DNA of 64,000 nucleotides from Gavia stellata (taxonomy: Eukaryota > Chordata > Aves > Gaviiformes > Gaviidae), in contig NC_082596.1 in assembly GCF_030936135.1 (NCBI RefSeq), positions 14,794,155 through 14,858,154 of the forward strand. Reading direction: 5' to 3'. The first letter of the stretch is position 1; each line of letters starts with the position of its first letter. The position numbers were made by a program, and so were the translations under genes. This document shows positions 27,301-37,700 of the stretch, piece by piece. The notes under the pieces are model-generated. The model was not told the DNA's origin. It searched no databases and was given only the letters and a program-made list of their open reading frames with translations.

Positions 27301-30300
27301 GGCTGAAGCTTGCCATTGTGAATTCTGTCTTCAGTGTCTATGCAGATTTCACACAGTTACAGTTTTGTCTGAAAAGCGGTTCTAACTGCAGCATTGTATT
27401 ACAGCAGACCAAGTGGTTGGCAGGGACCTCTGGCAGTCATCTGGTCCAGCCCCTCGGTTCAGGCAGGGCCGCCTAGAGCCAATTGCCCAGGACCATGTCC
27501 AGACAGCTTTTGAGTATCTCCAAGGATGGAGACTCTACAACCTTTCTGGGCAACCTACTCCAGTACTCAGTCACCCTCATAGTAAAAAAGTGTTTCCTGA
27601 TGTTCAGACAGTACATCCTGTGTTTCAGTTTGTGCCCATTGCCTCTGGTCCTGTCACTGGGCATCACTGAAAAGAGCCTGTCTTTGTCCTCTTTGCACCC
27701 TCCTCCCTTCAGGTGTATGTATACTTTAACGAGATCCCCCTGAGCCTTGTCTTCACCAGGCTGAACAGTCCCAGCTCTCTCATCCTTTCCTTGTATATGA
27801 GGTGCTCCAGTCCCATAATCACCTTTGTGGCCCTTCGCTGGACTCTCCAGTATGTCCATGTCTCTCTTGTACTGGGGAGCCCAGAACTGGACACAGTACT
27901 CCAGGTGTGTCCTCACCAGTGCTGAGCAGAGGGGAAGGATCACCTTCATCGACCTGATGACAATACTTTACCTAATGCAGCCCAGGGTACCATTTGCCAC
28001 CGTTGCAGCAAGGGTGTGTTACTGGCTTGTGTTCAACTTGGTGTCCAGCAGGACCATCAAAACATTTGTAGGTGAATGGTATCTGAAGCATTTGCACATC
28101 TGAATTAGCCCCTCCAAGCTAATACATTTGAATGGCTCTAATTTCTAGAAAGAGTAAGTCAGTTTTGTGTTTCAGTGAGATTTCACAAATTCCTCTGATC
28201 CTTTTAATCACTGAAAATAACCTGGATGATATAAGGTGTCTTTAGAATCCCTTAAGTACAGCACATTATTTCTCAGAGTCTCAGTAATGGTTCCATTTGA
28301 TCCTTAATTCCATCAACATTTTGAGTATTCTATTGAGTTTTGTAGATCCAACCTTTAACAGTTAGTTCACAAGTGGACTTTATTCTTTATGCACAATGCA
28401 CAATAACCCTTGATTTTCATTACATTAAAATAATAGATAGGAAAAGAATATCTGGATTTACAAAGCTTTATAGGATGTTCGAGTCCTTTATCTTTAGAAT
28501 ATGAAACAAACTTCTCTTAATTTTGTAAACCAGTTGTCCTACTCCTTTCTGCTCTGCTGAGCATGTAGTTCTGCAGGCTGTATATAGGGTCTTCATGGGC
28601 TACGGGTAGGTCACAGATCCCTTTCTTGGAGGTAGCTCTGTATTTGCTAACTAGCATGCTGAAAACAGCTTGTAGTAGTGAGCCAGGCAGAACTGTTTTC
28701 CACCATTTTCCTCTTAGTATTTTTATTCAGAGTTGATAGATATCTTGAATAAATTATAAACAGGCAGATCAGGAAGTTGAGAACTTTTGTTTTCTAATCT
28801 CAACATCTTTTTGAGAGAATGGTATAATATATTAAAGGATTTTTCAGTGAAGATTGTCTTTATTCTCTCACTTTACATTTTGAAATTAACACTAACAGTT
28901 CAGTCTTGTTAATCTGCCTTCAGTTCTGTTTTCTCTTACACTCTGAATAACTTGTTTCCTGAGTAAATACTATGCAAAGTTTTATTGTGCTTTCTACAGA
29001 ATTGTAAACTTGCAATGTCACAGGACCACAGTATTTTTAACTGTATGATTTATAATATAGCATATGCAACAGTAATATTACTGCTGTCAGTGATGGAGCT
29101 TCTCTGATGGGGGAATTATGGTGGAGGCTAAAAAGTCACAAACTGTAGGTGCATATAGCTGTGATTTTGATGTTTTAAGGAGGCATTTGACTTATTTTGT
29201 TACATAATGGTTTCAGATTTTTTTTTAAATGCATGCACATTCACTCCTGATATTTTACTGTTTCTCTGTATTGTAGACTGGATTACCACCTGCTGAAATT
29301 ATTACCATTAACAGCTGTCACTGATGAAAAGATAAGAATAGCAATTCTTTTCAAAATGAGGGCAAATTCAAGGCTGTTTAGAAATTTGACATATCTGAGT
29401 AGAAAGCTTTGTAGAACGTTGGTTTACAAAGAGGTATGCTCAGGTATATGTGTGAGAGAAATCAGATCATAAAATAGACTGAACCAGACCTACTGTGTCT
29501 CTAGAGAAAATCTTAGCCCGTATTCTAGGGCTTACTTTGACCTCAGTCTTATTTCTTGAAGTGGGGTACAAAGCAAAAAAGTTATGGTTTCCCTGTAAAT
29601 GGGAAAACACTCTTGGTCCATTTGATTTTTTTCAGCATTCAAGAGTGTAGGGCTGGCATCTGTATGAAAAGGCAATGTTTATGTGGAATACCTTAGTTCT
29701 GCAGAGTTCTGGGAAGAAGAAAGCACTACCAGTTACACAGGGGACCACTGAGAACCTTTTGTTTTCCATAGCAAAAACTGATCCTGTGAACTGCACCTAT
29801 GTGCAGGTTTACCTATTTTGCAAGGTTCAATAACTGTGGATTGTCATTTTACATCGATTGTATTCCTCTTCTCATAGCTGTGAGTATGCGAAAAAGTTGG
29901 GAGAATTTAAGAGATTTAAAATATGTCATCAGAGCGCAGGACCAGCTCTTCGGTTTCTCTTACTCAACGGTAAAGTATTTGTTAAGAGAGAGAAGCACCG
30001 AGAGGCATGGTGTAATTGGACGTTAATTTAATTTGAATATTTTGCCTAGAATTCACTGGACTGTATCTTAGTGGACAGGCTGGATCGATGGGCCGAGACC
30101 GATTGTATGAGGTTCAACAAGGCCAAGTGCCGGGTCCTGCACTTTGGCCACAACAACCCCAGGCAACGCTACAGGCTTGGGGACGAGTGGCTGGAAAGCT
30201 GCCCGGCAGAAAAGGACCTGGGGGTGCTGCTTGACAGCCGGCTGAAGATGAGCCAGCAGTGTGCCCAGGTGGCCAAGAAGGCCAATGGCATCCTGCCCTG

Positions 30301-33300
30301 TATCAGAAATGGTGTGGCCAGCAGGACTGGGGAAGTGATCGTCCCCTGTACTCGGCACTGGTGAGGCCACACCTCGAATCCTGTGTTCAGTTTTGGGCCC
30401 CTCCCTACAAGAAGGACATTGAGGTGCTGGAGCGTGTCCAGAGAAGGGTGATGAAGCTGGTGAGGGGTCTGGAGCACAAGTCTTGTGAGGAGCGGCTGAG
30501 GGAGCTGGGGTTGTTCAGCCTGGAGAAGAGGAGGCTGAGGGGAGACCTCATCACTCTCTACAACTACCTGAAAGGGGGTTACAGAGAGGTGGGTGTTGGT
30601 CTCTTCTCCCAAGTGACGAGTGACAGGACTAGAGGAAATGGCCTCAAGTTGCACCAGGGGAGGTTCAGGCTGAATATTAGGAAAAATTTCTTTACTGAGA
30701 GTGTGGTGAAGCATTGGAACAGGCTGCCCAGGGAGGTGGTGACATCACCATCACTGGAGGTGTTGAAGGAACATGCGGACGTGGCATTGCAGGGCATGGT
30801 TTAGTGGGCATGGTGGTGTTGGTTGATGGTTGGACTTGATGATCTTACAGGTCTTTTCCAACCTTAATGATTCTGTGATTAATGCTTTTTATGTGCAGTA
30901 TAAAATGTTAGCGGGACAAATATTTTTTTACTTGTTTGGTGGCATACATCTGCTGCACAGGCTAATGTTGCATTTTTTCAGTGAACCCGTAATAGTTTGC
31001 ATTTCAGCATTGATTCCAGAGATGCTAGTTCCCACATTTTGTCTCCTGTGTCCCCCTTGTCTTGGAGCCTGCTGTCAATATACAGCAAAATTTTTTTTTC
31101 CCAAGAATGTTAGTTTAAAAAAAAAAAAAGAGAGAGAGAAGAGGCTGTGTGAAGTCTTGTGTTTGGGTGAATTTCTGAACCATCTCTTCTAGGGGATACC
31201 ATTTCCTTTGTTCCAAATGCATAATCTCAAGTGCTTTGCTGAGGAAGGGCAAAAGCGCTGCCATTGCAGAAGAGCAGTCTTACATGGATTTATGTCATTT
31301 ATCAATGAGCAGTTATCCTTTGGTGTTCATAATTCTCTCTGAGTAGACAAGGTTTTTGTGGATTCTTATTCTTCGTCTGACAAAATATTTATAACACTTT
31401 TGCCAAAGGCGGTGTTTTTCAAGGCTTAGCATTCCTAGTGCCAAGGACTCTTTAAAAGCAGAGATCGTGGCCTCCAAAAGCCAAGTAGTAGTAGGCATAA
31501 AAGCCTACTGTAGCAATAGAAAAGGCTTTAAAAACTTTTATATTTGTTCACAGAAGTGTTACAGTGTAGAAAATCCTGCCTTTAAGCTTCATTAACTTTG
31601 TAAAACTGCAAACTAAGAGTCCAGTGTTTTATGCATTTAACTTTAAGACAACAAGCATTAAGGTTGAAATACGGATTGCTAGCAAGAAAAAAAAAAATTA
31701 AATTTTCACCCAAGAATAAAGTACTGTGAGATCCATAGCTCTGCGGCACTTCACCGTGGCCTTAGATTGGAGTTTTAAATGTGCCATTCAAAGAAAACTG
31801 CAAAATCCTCGGAGCAATGTGCAAGTTGATGAATTGGCGTATAAAAAAAGAGTAGTAACTATAAGTCTCAAGACAATGATGTCTTTACCACGTTACATCT
31901 CTAAAATCCTTCAGCACTGGTCCACCTGTCTAGGATGGATGCAGTGATAAAAGTTCTGCTAAGTCACTGCTCAGAATTTCTTAAAATCCTGCTCTCTTAA
32001 TACACTACAAACTGTGATATAATGAAATACATATTCCGGTATGCAGGGGTGCGATCTGAGTAACAAAATGTGGAATATTTCTGAGGACTGAAATTCAGGA
32101 TTTTAGGAAACATGACTTGACTGTCTAGTGCATATTATCCGTCAAATGTTGAGTATGTTCCAGTCCAACATTAAGCAAGTATGTAAACAATGGATAGGGT
32201 GCTTACATGTTCTTGTTCTTTCATGCACAAAAGATGCAAGTCCAAATGTTAATACAGACTATGCCATTTAAATGGAAAACAAAGAAGCTTTGTGATTCAT
32301 TACAGCATGAACACTAGCTTGTCTTTATAGTTGTTCTTTAAAATTCATATAATCATCAAATTTTATATGATACACTTGAAATATCACAGACTGAATTCCA
32401 CAGTTGCTTTCACATAAGATCCTACAGGCTTGTACAAGAATTGCATGAATGACTTCACTTTGCAGTGCTATTGCTTGAAAAATGCTAGATCTGCAACATT
32501 TGATTTTAATGACTAATTAAGTATTAGATTTCTGTATGGCATCTCTGCAGCCGTCTAAACTCTTTGCCCCCAAGGTAAGCTCCCTGCATCCATTGCTATC
32601 TGCTTCTAATTTGCATTGATGAACAAAGTTGGTGATAGAATTTACCACTATTGTAAATTTAACTTGGTTTTACTGTTGTGGATTCCAGTTTCTCCTGTAT
32701 TCCAGACTTTGTTTTCATTCAGCTTCACAGGAAATTCACTGACCTTGTATCCCATTACATGTTTACAAAACCTTTGTTACTACATCTCTTGTTCAATTCT
32801 AGTGAGGCACAGATCACAGAATGACAGGGGTTGGAAGGGACCTCTGGAGATCATCTAGTCCAACCCCCCCACCAGAGCAGGTTCACCTAGAGCAGATTGC
32901 ACAGGAATGCATCCAGGCGAGTTTGGAATATTTCCAGAGAAGGAGATGCCACAGCCTCTCTGGGCAGCCTGTTCCAGTGCTCTGCCACCGTCAAAATAAA
33001 GAAGCTCCTCCTCATGTTTAGATGGAACTTCCTATGACCAAGTTTGTGCCCGTTACCTCTTGTCCTGTCACTGGGCACCACTGAAAAAAGACTGGCCCCA
33101 TCCTCCGGGTACCCACCCCTGAAGTATTTATAAGCATTAATAAGATCCCCCCTCAGTCTTCTCTTCTCCAGAGTAAGAAGACCCAAGTCCCTCAGCCTTT
33201 CCTCATAAGAAAGATGTTCCAGTCCCCTAATCATCTTCGTAGCCCTTTGCTGTACCCTCTCCAGCAGTTCCCTGTCCTTCTTGAACCGGGGAGCCCAGAA

Positions 33301-34466
33301 CTGGGCACACGACTCCAGATGCGGCCTCACCAGGGCAGAGTAGAGGGGGAGGATAACCTCCCTCGACCTGCTTGTCACACTCTTCTTGATGCCCCCCAGG
33401 ATGCCATTGGCCTTCATGGCCCCAAGGGCACATTGCTGGCTCATGGTCATCCTGTGGTCCCCCAGGACTCCCAGGTCCCTTTTCACAGAGCTGCTCTCTG
33501 TGGTGCTCTAGAGTCAGCCCCTAACCTGTACTGATGCATGGGGTTACTCCTCCCCAGGTGCAGTACCCTACACTTGCCTTTGTTGAATTCACGTTACCTG
33601 TTTTTATTTGTATATGAGAGATGAAATCAGAAGAGTCCAGAATAAAGGGCTGCTGTATTTATAACAGGTTGTATTGCTGCAGGCAGTGTGTTTGCCTATG
33701 GGTGCAGGGTGCTGTGAAGAGCAGCCTGTTCATGCTGTGCACACAGGATCTGTTAGGGATGTAGACTTGCAGCCTGCCCTCAAACTTAGCATTCTTCTAA
33801 AAACCATGATCTAGTCTGATCCTGTGCCTTGTAGGTTCAGGAAGAATGTGGTTTCTACGGCCAGTGGATGTGTGGCAGGCAAAGTGAATGACGTATGGTT
33901 GAATAGGAAATTGCAGAGGATTACAAACAGCAGCCTGTTGTCCGAATGTTTTCCACATTCGTCATCCAAGCAGAAGGGATTGCAGAACCTTTAAGATTTA
34001 AGTAGGTTTTGCTTTAAATCATCAGTTTTAATTATTCTGGTAGTGTTGTGGTGGGCTATGCTGTTAACTTAAAACTTGCCATCTTATGCACAGATTATTT
34101 ATTTTTTTAAAAAATGGAGATAAATTAATACTAGTGTTTAAAGTCATTGTGAGACTGCATTCAGTTAAAGATGTTTTTTGTTTTGCTTAGGAAGGTAGGA
34201 GTGGCTCATAAGAAACACCTTGACCAACTAGTCCTGATGTCTGTAAATTCTTAGAGGTCTTAATAAACTTATTTGATTTGTTCTGTCTTGTTAATGTCAT
34301 CCAGAAAATATTCATCAGCACAAAAACTTCAAGCACCAGCATAAGGAAATGAAAATAGATATGGCTGTCATTGCATCCTTAAAGCAAAGCTGCTGTAGTT
34401 CCCGTACATTTCTTAAAACACTTTTTTTTTTCCCTCCCCAGACCTAAAGATTTTCGAAGGAAGTAA
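3290..34466 (+). CDS. MRPL13: MRPL13 (mitochondrial ribosomal protein uL13m), 3' five coding exons, partial gene
   Basis: The gene encodes the mitochondrial large-subunit (39S) ribosomal protein of the universal L13 family, a structural protein of the matrix ribosome. Five exons join in phase: 3290-3383, 5080-5140, 13220-13306, 13645-13766 and 34442-34466. They give 129 residues ending at TAA 34464-34466. All visible donors are GT and all acceptors AG. The family core is clear: [18 protein letters not shown], then [16 protein letters not shown] (the conserved H-[ST]-G-Y-P-G-G loop), then [20 protein letters not shown], then [16 protein letters not shown]. From memory the mammalian protein is about 178 residues, so roughly the first 50 residues and the start codon lie left of the window. 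The C-terminus reads PPKDFRRK, a little different from the mammalian PPEDYRL-type end. No frameshift or stop interrupts it. Identification is by recognition of the family sequence, not by a search. Confidence 0.96.
3384..5079 (+). other. MRPL13: MRPL13 intron with a short 21-bp tandem repeat
   Basis: AT-rich intron of 1.7 kb. I see no repeat-family insertion. The only structured element is the short tandem repeat and hairpin at 4001-4064. The acceptor is TTTTTCTAG at 5071-5079. Confidence 0.8.
4001..4064. repeat. 21-bp tandem repeat overlapping an imperfect inverted repeat
   Basis: Two full 21-bp units (4001-4021 and 4022-4042, starting TTTAGTCAAATAAGAA) are followed by a third, partial unit at 4043-4052. 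The segment at 4029-4045 is also nearly complementary to 4050-4064, with a four-base loop between them, so the tract could form a hairpin. Confidence 0.85.
5080..5140 (+). CDS. MRPL13: MRPL13 coding exon (GYPGG loop)
   Basis: The exon is 61 bp. Its first base completes the glycine codon, and twenty codons follow: [20 protein letters not shown]. The donor is GTAAGT at 5141. With the previous exon it forms the HTGYPGG signature of the L13 family. It ends on a codon boundary. Confidence 0.96.
7894..8070 (-). mobile_element. CR1 LINE 3'-end remnant
   Basis: On the + strand this reads as the usual reverse complement of a CR1 tail: GGATCATAG, then TTCAGGTTGGAGACAACCTTGG, then CTAGTCCAACCTCCTACT, then CTTTTCCAG. 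It is old and degenerate, with no coding sequence left. A run of about 17 A follows near 8079-8095. It lies back to back with the + strand fragment starting at 8145. Confidence 0.75.
8145..8364 (+). mobile_element. CR1 LINE 3' end with internal T/G-rich expansion
   Basis: The fragment starts with the region encoding the last residues of the CR1 ORF (ATTCAAGGAGCGTGTGGATG). It ends with TTGGACTTGATGATCTTACAG, TTTTCCAACC and two ATTCTGTG units. Compared with the related copies at 30072 and 50985, it carries an extra G/T-rich tract of roughly 80-90 bases (8211-8304) before TTGGACTTGATG. Confidence 0.88.
11379..11416. repeat. 19-bp perfect tandem duplication
   Basis: The unit GCAGTGACACCTGTGGGTC is present twice in direct succession (11379-11397 and 11398-11416). 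It lies about 170 bases before the 11584-11988 CR1 copy. Confidence 0.9.
11584..11988 (+). mobile_element. CR1 segment, near-identical copy of 848-1252
   Basis: This 405-bp segment aligns without gaps to 848-1252. There are four substitutions: 11602 T for C, 11702 A for G, 11825 A for C, and 11906 A for G. It shares the same internal TAG stop of the RT frame. It ends abruptly at CAGAGG, inside the CR1 ORF, and lacks the 3' UTR and ATTCTGTG tail that an ordinary CR1 insertion keeps. Flanking bases on both sides do not match the first copy. Confidence 0.93.
13220..13306 (+). CDS. MRPL13: MRPL13 coding exon ([13 protein letters not shown])
   Basis: 29 complete codons lie between the acceptor CTCAG (13215-13219) and the donor GTGAGT at 13307. 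The exon reads [20 protein letters not shown] followed by QRLHLFPED. The basic MLPKN-x-x-R-R motif and the RLHLFP end are conserved in uL13 proteins and contact rRNA in known ribosome structures. Confidence 0.96.
13307..13644 (+). other. MRPL13: MRPL13 short intron
   Basis: 338-bp intron, GTGAGT to CTGCCTCAG. I see nothing in it besides AT-rich sequence. Confidence 0.9.
13645..13766 (+). CDS. MRPL13: MRPL13 coding exon (penultimate)
   Basis: Forty codons plus two bases of a proline codon. It reads [20 protein letters not shown], then [20 protein letters not shown]. The donor is GTAAGT at 13767. The [12 protein letters not shown] block is typical of the mitochondrial members of the family. 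Confidence 0.96.
14874..15115 (-). mobile_element. CR1 LINE 3' fragment
   Basis: Reverse-complement CR1 tail on the + strand: ATCACAGAACAGTCAAGGTTGG, then GTCCAACCCCCCTGCTGAAG, GGTTGCCCAGGACCATGTCCAG, GACAACCTGTTCCAGTGCTC and CCTCACAGTAAAAAAACTG. This covers the 3' UTR and the last part of the ORF (the WNRLPR-equivalent region). It is 5'-truncated. Confidence 0.9.
19364..19475 (+). mobile_element. CR1 LINE remnant
   Basis: Short degenerate stretch: GGCTGCCTGGAGAGGTTGTGG, then ATCTCCAGCCTTGGAGATGC, then CCTGAGCAGCCTGATG. It corresponds to the end of the CR1 ORF and the beginning of its 3' UTR. The final tail is not clear. Confidence 0.75.
27410..28056 (-). mobile_element. CR1 LINE 3' fragment (frameshifted RT C-terminus)
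   Basis: On the minus strand the fragment encodes pieces of the CR1 ORF C-terminus: [20 protein letters not shown], then [19 protein letters not shown] and [17 protein letters not shown]. These are split by frameshifts, for example around the [14 protein letters not shown] block. The 3' end at low coordinates (AGTGGTTGGCAGGGACCTC) lacks a clear ATTCTGTG tail. The 5' end near 28056 shows the GTGTCCAGCAGGACC region. Confidence 0.92.
30072..30880 (+). mobile_element. CR1 LINE 3' fragment (same subfamily as 50985-51978)
   Basis: It starts at GACAGGCTGGATCGATGGGCC and encodes [20 protein letters not shown]. After an apparent one-base loss near 30340 it continues in another frame with [40 protein letters not shown] and [20 protein letters not shown]. 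It ends with TTGGACTTGATGATCTTACAG and ATTCTGTG. 5'-truncated and inactive. Confidence 0.94.
32811..33596 (-). mobile_element. CR1 LINE 3' fragment with long open RT C-terminal frame
   Basis: On the minus strand an open stretch of about 199 codons (33486 down to 32887) encodes the CR1 C-terminus: [60 protein letters not shown] and [17 protein letters not shown]. The 3' tail is seen at 32811 as AGATCACAGAATGACAGGGG. It differs from the 30072 copy in its upstream region (GGGGAGGAGTAACCCCATGC on the minus strand), so it belongs to a different subfamily. It lacks the RT catalytic core and is a dead fragment. Confidence 0.94.
34442..34466 (+). CDS. MRPL13: MRPL13 terminal coding exon segment
   Basis: The first base completes the split proline codon (CC+A). 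PKDFRRK and TAA follow (34464-34466). The short charged and aromatic C-terminus after TPP matches the family, where mammals end PPEDYRL. The 3' UTR follows in the same exon. Confidence 0.93.
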
Positions 34467-34750
34467 TAGCAATAAAAGAAGAAGAACTGCCATCAGGAAT
34501 CTCTCCTCCTTGAAAAAAAATTCTTCTAACATGGAAGCATCTGTGCATCTCAGTCAACCCTTCTATACAGAATGTTTTTGACAGGTGTGAGCAAACTTTA
34601 TTTGGAAAGATTACAAAATTTACGGTATTTGAAACAGCTAAGAATGGATATTATGTTGTTAGTGCCACCTGTACTCTGTGTTGTATGAGCTGGTTATTTG
34701 TTAATTACATTTGGTTTAATACTATTATTAAAGAATTGGTATATTTTTAA
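34467..34750 (+). other. MRPL13: MRPL13 probable 3' UTR
   Basis: Two candidate poly(A) signals follow the stop: AATAAA at 34471-34476, only four bases after the stop codon, and ATTAAA at 34727-34732. The first would leave an almost absent 3' UTR and the second about 280 bases. The end chosen here assumes the second and is an inference. Confidence 0.5.
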
Positions 34751-37700
34751 TGAATATTTACATCTCATGGAAACAGCACATTGTTTACTGAAATGAAGTA
34801 TCTCGCTCTAAAAGTTGCAAAACTTTATTTCCATGCAGTAAGATCAGTGAATAATTGTGGTCACATTGCTCCCACGAACGGCACACTGTTGGTAAATAAT
34901 CTGATGTGCTTTTCTGGTAAAACAGGTGATCCATCCTTACACAGCTTGATGAATGAGAGAATGCCAGCCTTAGTTCAGAGAAAGGGAATTGTTCATGTAG
35001 AACTCGTTCTGTCTTTGGGTGATGTAAAAAAAAAAAAAACCCAGTGGCTTGAGCTGTTTATTATCTCTGTAATATATTGTGCGGTTCTTCTGAAAGCCTT
35101 TCCTAGAATGCGGTGTGTATATACCGTATGAAATTAATGGTGAGATTTTGCTGAGTGCATGTCTAGGCAGGCCTGCAGTTTCCTTATCTTTTTAAGTGAG
35201 TACACCCACTGAAGTTACTGTGGTGGTGGTAAGCAAAATGAAACTTATTCCAGAGCCAAATTACACTAGAAAAACACAACTCTTCAGAGGAAGCAATGCA
35301 GGTACCAAATATGCATGCATGCATACTGTAGTCCTGTTAGAGATCAGAAAAATATTATTAAAAGATGCATCTTGGAGGAATGAGGAGGTGGTGAGACCTG
35401 TTATGGTCAGATTTATGTCCTGTGGGAGTTTGTCTCGCAGTCTTCAGCAACCTTCTAGAAAGAGTTTTTCTGCACGACATGCTTTGTCAATTGTTTAACC
35501 CATTCATTATGAGCAAAGAAGTAATTGGCCACCAACCATACTTTTTCATCCTGAAGCTTTGTCCATCTTTTGATATGGAATGCCATATGGTGTGCTTGGA
35601 ACACCAAAAATGAAGCCAAGGGGAAATCAGTTTATGCTTACAGAGGGCCTGTTTGCTACAGAGAGGAAGATTGCGGCATTTTACAGTGTGTGGAGTTTCT
35701 TGGATGCTGGAGGAGTGATGTTTCAGTTCAACTGAACATACTGCTGGAATACTGCAGAGCAGCAAGGACAGCGTGAATTTCAGAGGTGATACTGTCTGCT
35801 AGATTGCATCCAAATGGTAAACTGTGTTGGTGGAAAAGGTACACCTCTGGGAACTACATCATGAATATAGGCAAGGAATGAACACAATGAGAACTACTTT
35901 TGTTTTTAATAATCTTACTGTTTTTCAGGCTCTTGTTAGTCTGCTCCGCACTTAAATCTCTAGTGTGCTGAATGACATCAGGGTTGACTCTTCTCTACTT
36001 TCTAGCTGCTGAATGGTATTAAATATATCCTTAATACGATTTCTTTCTTTATGGGGAGATGTTACATGATGGTCAGCAGGAGAGTTGATATCCATAACGT
36101 TCTGCCTGCCTTAGAAAGCAGACAAGCAGAACACCTCTCCATCTAGGCATAGCTTTTGAAGATAGTACACTTTGGAGCTCTGCAGTGCTGTTTACAAACT
36201 AAAAGATCCATTTGGGGCTGTGCAGTATATTTTCTTAAGTGGCTCTTCCTCTATAGGAGTAGGTCTGCTGACAACCCAACGTAGTATAGATTTTGTTAAA
36301 GAGCTTATTGAAATAAAAGACAGTAAAGGCAGATCATATGGAGATACTCTTCCTTTTTTTCCCTTCTTAAGCCCAAATCTGATTTTGATTCAAAAGTCAC
36401 AGGAACATGCCTTCCTTAATTAATGTATTAAAGAATAAAGTAGCAACACTTTTCTTATGAAAACCAAATGAGGAATTTGTACTTAAGTGTTGAATGATGC
36501 AAAGTAAGTCTTAACAATTATTTTCCTTCTGCATATTACTGCCCTGAAGTTCATTACTGCTTTTCTGCACAGATAACCCTCAAGCTGAAGCTGTTGTGTA
36601 GATAAATGAAGCACCTGTTGTTTTCTGTATATTAGAAGATGCTGATATGTTATCTATCTATCTATCTGCCACATTTTACAATGTTTGGTCAGGAAAATTT
36701 GTGTTTTCTGTATCCATTGTACACAAGCATCATATAGGAAGAAAAACATTGTTTTATTTATAACCATATTTCATTATATGAAATAATGATTTGGTATTGG
36801 GCATTTCTTTGGCATTCAGATGAGCTTATCCCAGGGAACGTTCCTATCCAGTGTATGTGCAGACTTCATTTCCAAGTCAGAAACCACATTTAGTTAACTA
36901 GTAAAAGCACTTTTCAAAGCAATAGGTTAAAGTAAATACTTTTTTTTTTGTAAGGACATGGTACATACTTAATTGGTAAGATATGGGTGGCATCAGCTGT
37001 TCATCATATGCTAAATAAATACTTCACAGTCAGCAGTAAGTAAGTAAGTTTCTTAGGCCGTCTGGAAAAATAGGAGACATTCCTGATTATTCAGAGACTG
37101 AATTTTGGAGAAAATGTTACCCATATGCGTCTGTGTCTTACTTTTTTTGGCGAACATACAAATCCTGAATAATATTTTTATAACTTGGGAGTGCCTACCA
37201 GTTACTTTTTATTACCAAGGTATACCCAGCAAGTGAACAGATGACCCACAATACATGAAGCACTCTGGTTAGCGGGGTGCCAGTAAATGTCATTATAAAG
37301 TTAAAGCAAATTAACTGGTGCCATTAAAGGTTGTGCTTCAGTATATAAGTTAAGTTATAAAATTGTAATGAGTATGCCTACTTGATTACCCCCAAGTAAT
37401 CTCTTTCTTTGTTTCATTCACTGCATGTACATCCTATATGGCGTGAGGGGAAGATGGTTGTGTTGGCAGCCAGCTGGGGGTGTGTCCCACAGCTGGGACC
37501 CCACAGGGCGGGGCACCCAGGTTCCCCAGGGGCAGGTGGGTGCAGTGCTGCTCCCAGCTTCTTCCCCAGCCTGGGTGACTGGGGATGGGTGCAGGAGTTG
37601 TTGGGAGGGGCACAGCATAGGTGACACTGACCACGCAGCACAGACGCACGCAGGGATTTGGTCAGGCTGTTACCATTCATTTCAAACATGGGGCAAATAA

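Larger units (their letters stand above)
13767..34441 (+). other. MRPL13: MRPL13 last intron (20.7 kb) with five CR1 fragments
   Basis: The intron separates the penultimate exon from a 25-base terminal coding segment. It contains CR1 fragments at 14874-15115, 19364-19475, 27410-28056, 30072-30880 and 32811-33596. The remaining sequence, including the long stretch 19.5-27.4 kb, is AT-rich with no exon I can recognise. The acceptor has a strong T/C tract just before CCCCAG at 34436-34441. Confidence 0.8.

Noticed and set aside
30169..30804. Long ORFs on both strands around 30.2-30.8 kb
   Set aside because: They lie wholly inside a CR1 fragment. The + strand frame is the broken RT C-terminus and the - strand frame is its shadow.
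32887..33486. 199-codon minus-strand ORF as a host gene
   Set aside because: It is the C-terminal part of the CR1 ORF. It lacks the RT core and a promoter, and is followed directly by the CR1 tail.
35310..36670. Short ATGCATGC and TATC repeats as regulatory or CRISPR-like arrays
   Set aside because: They are a few units of ordinary microsatellite without spacers.
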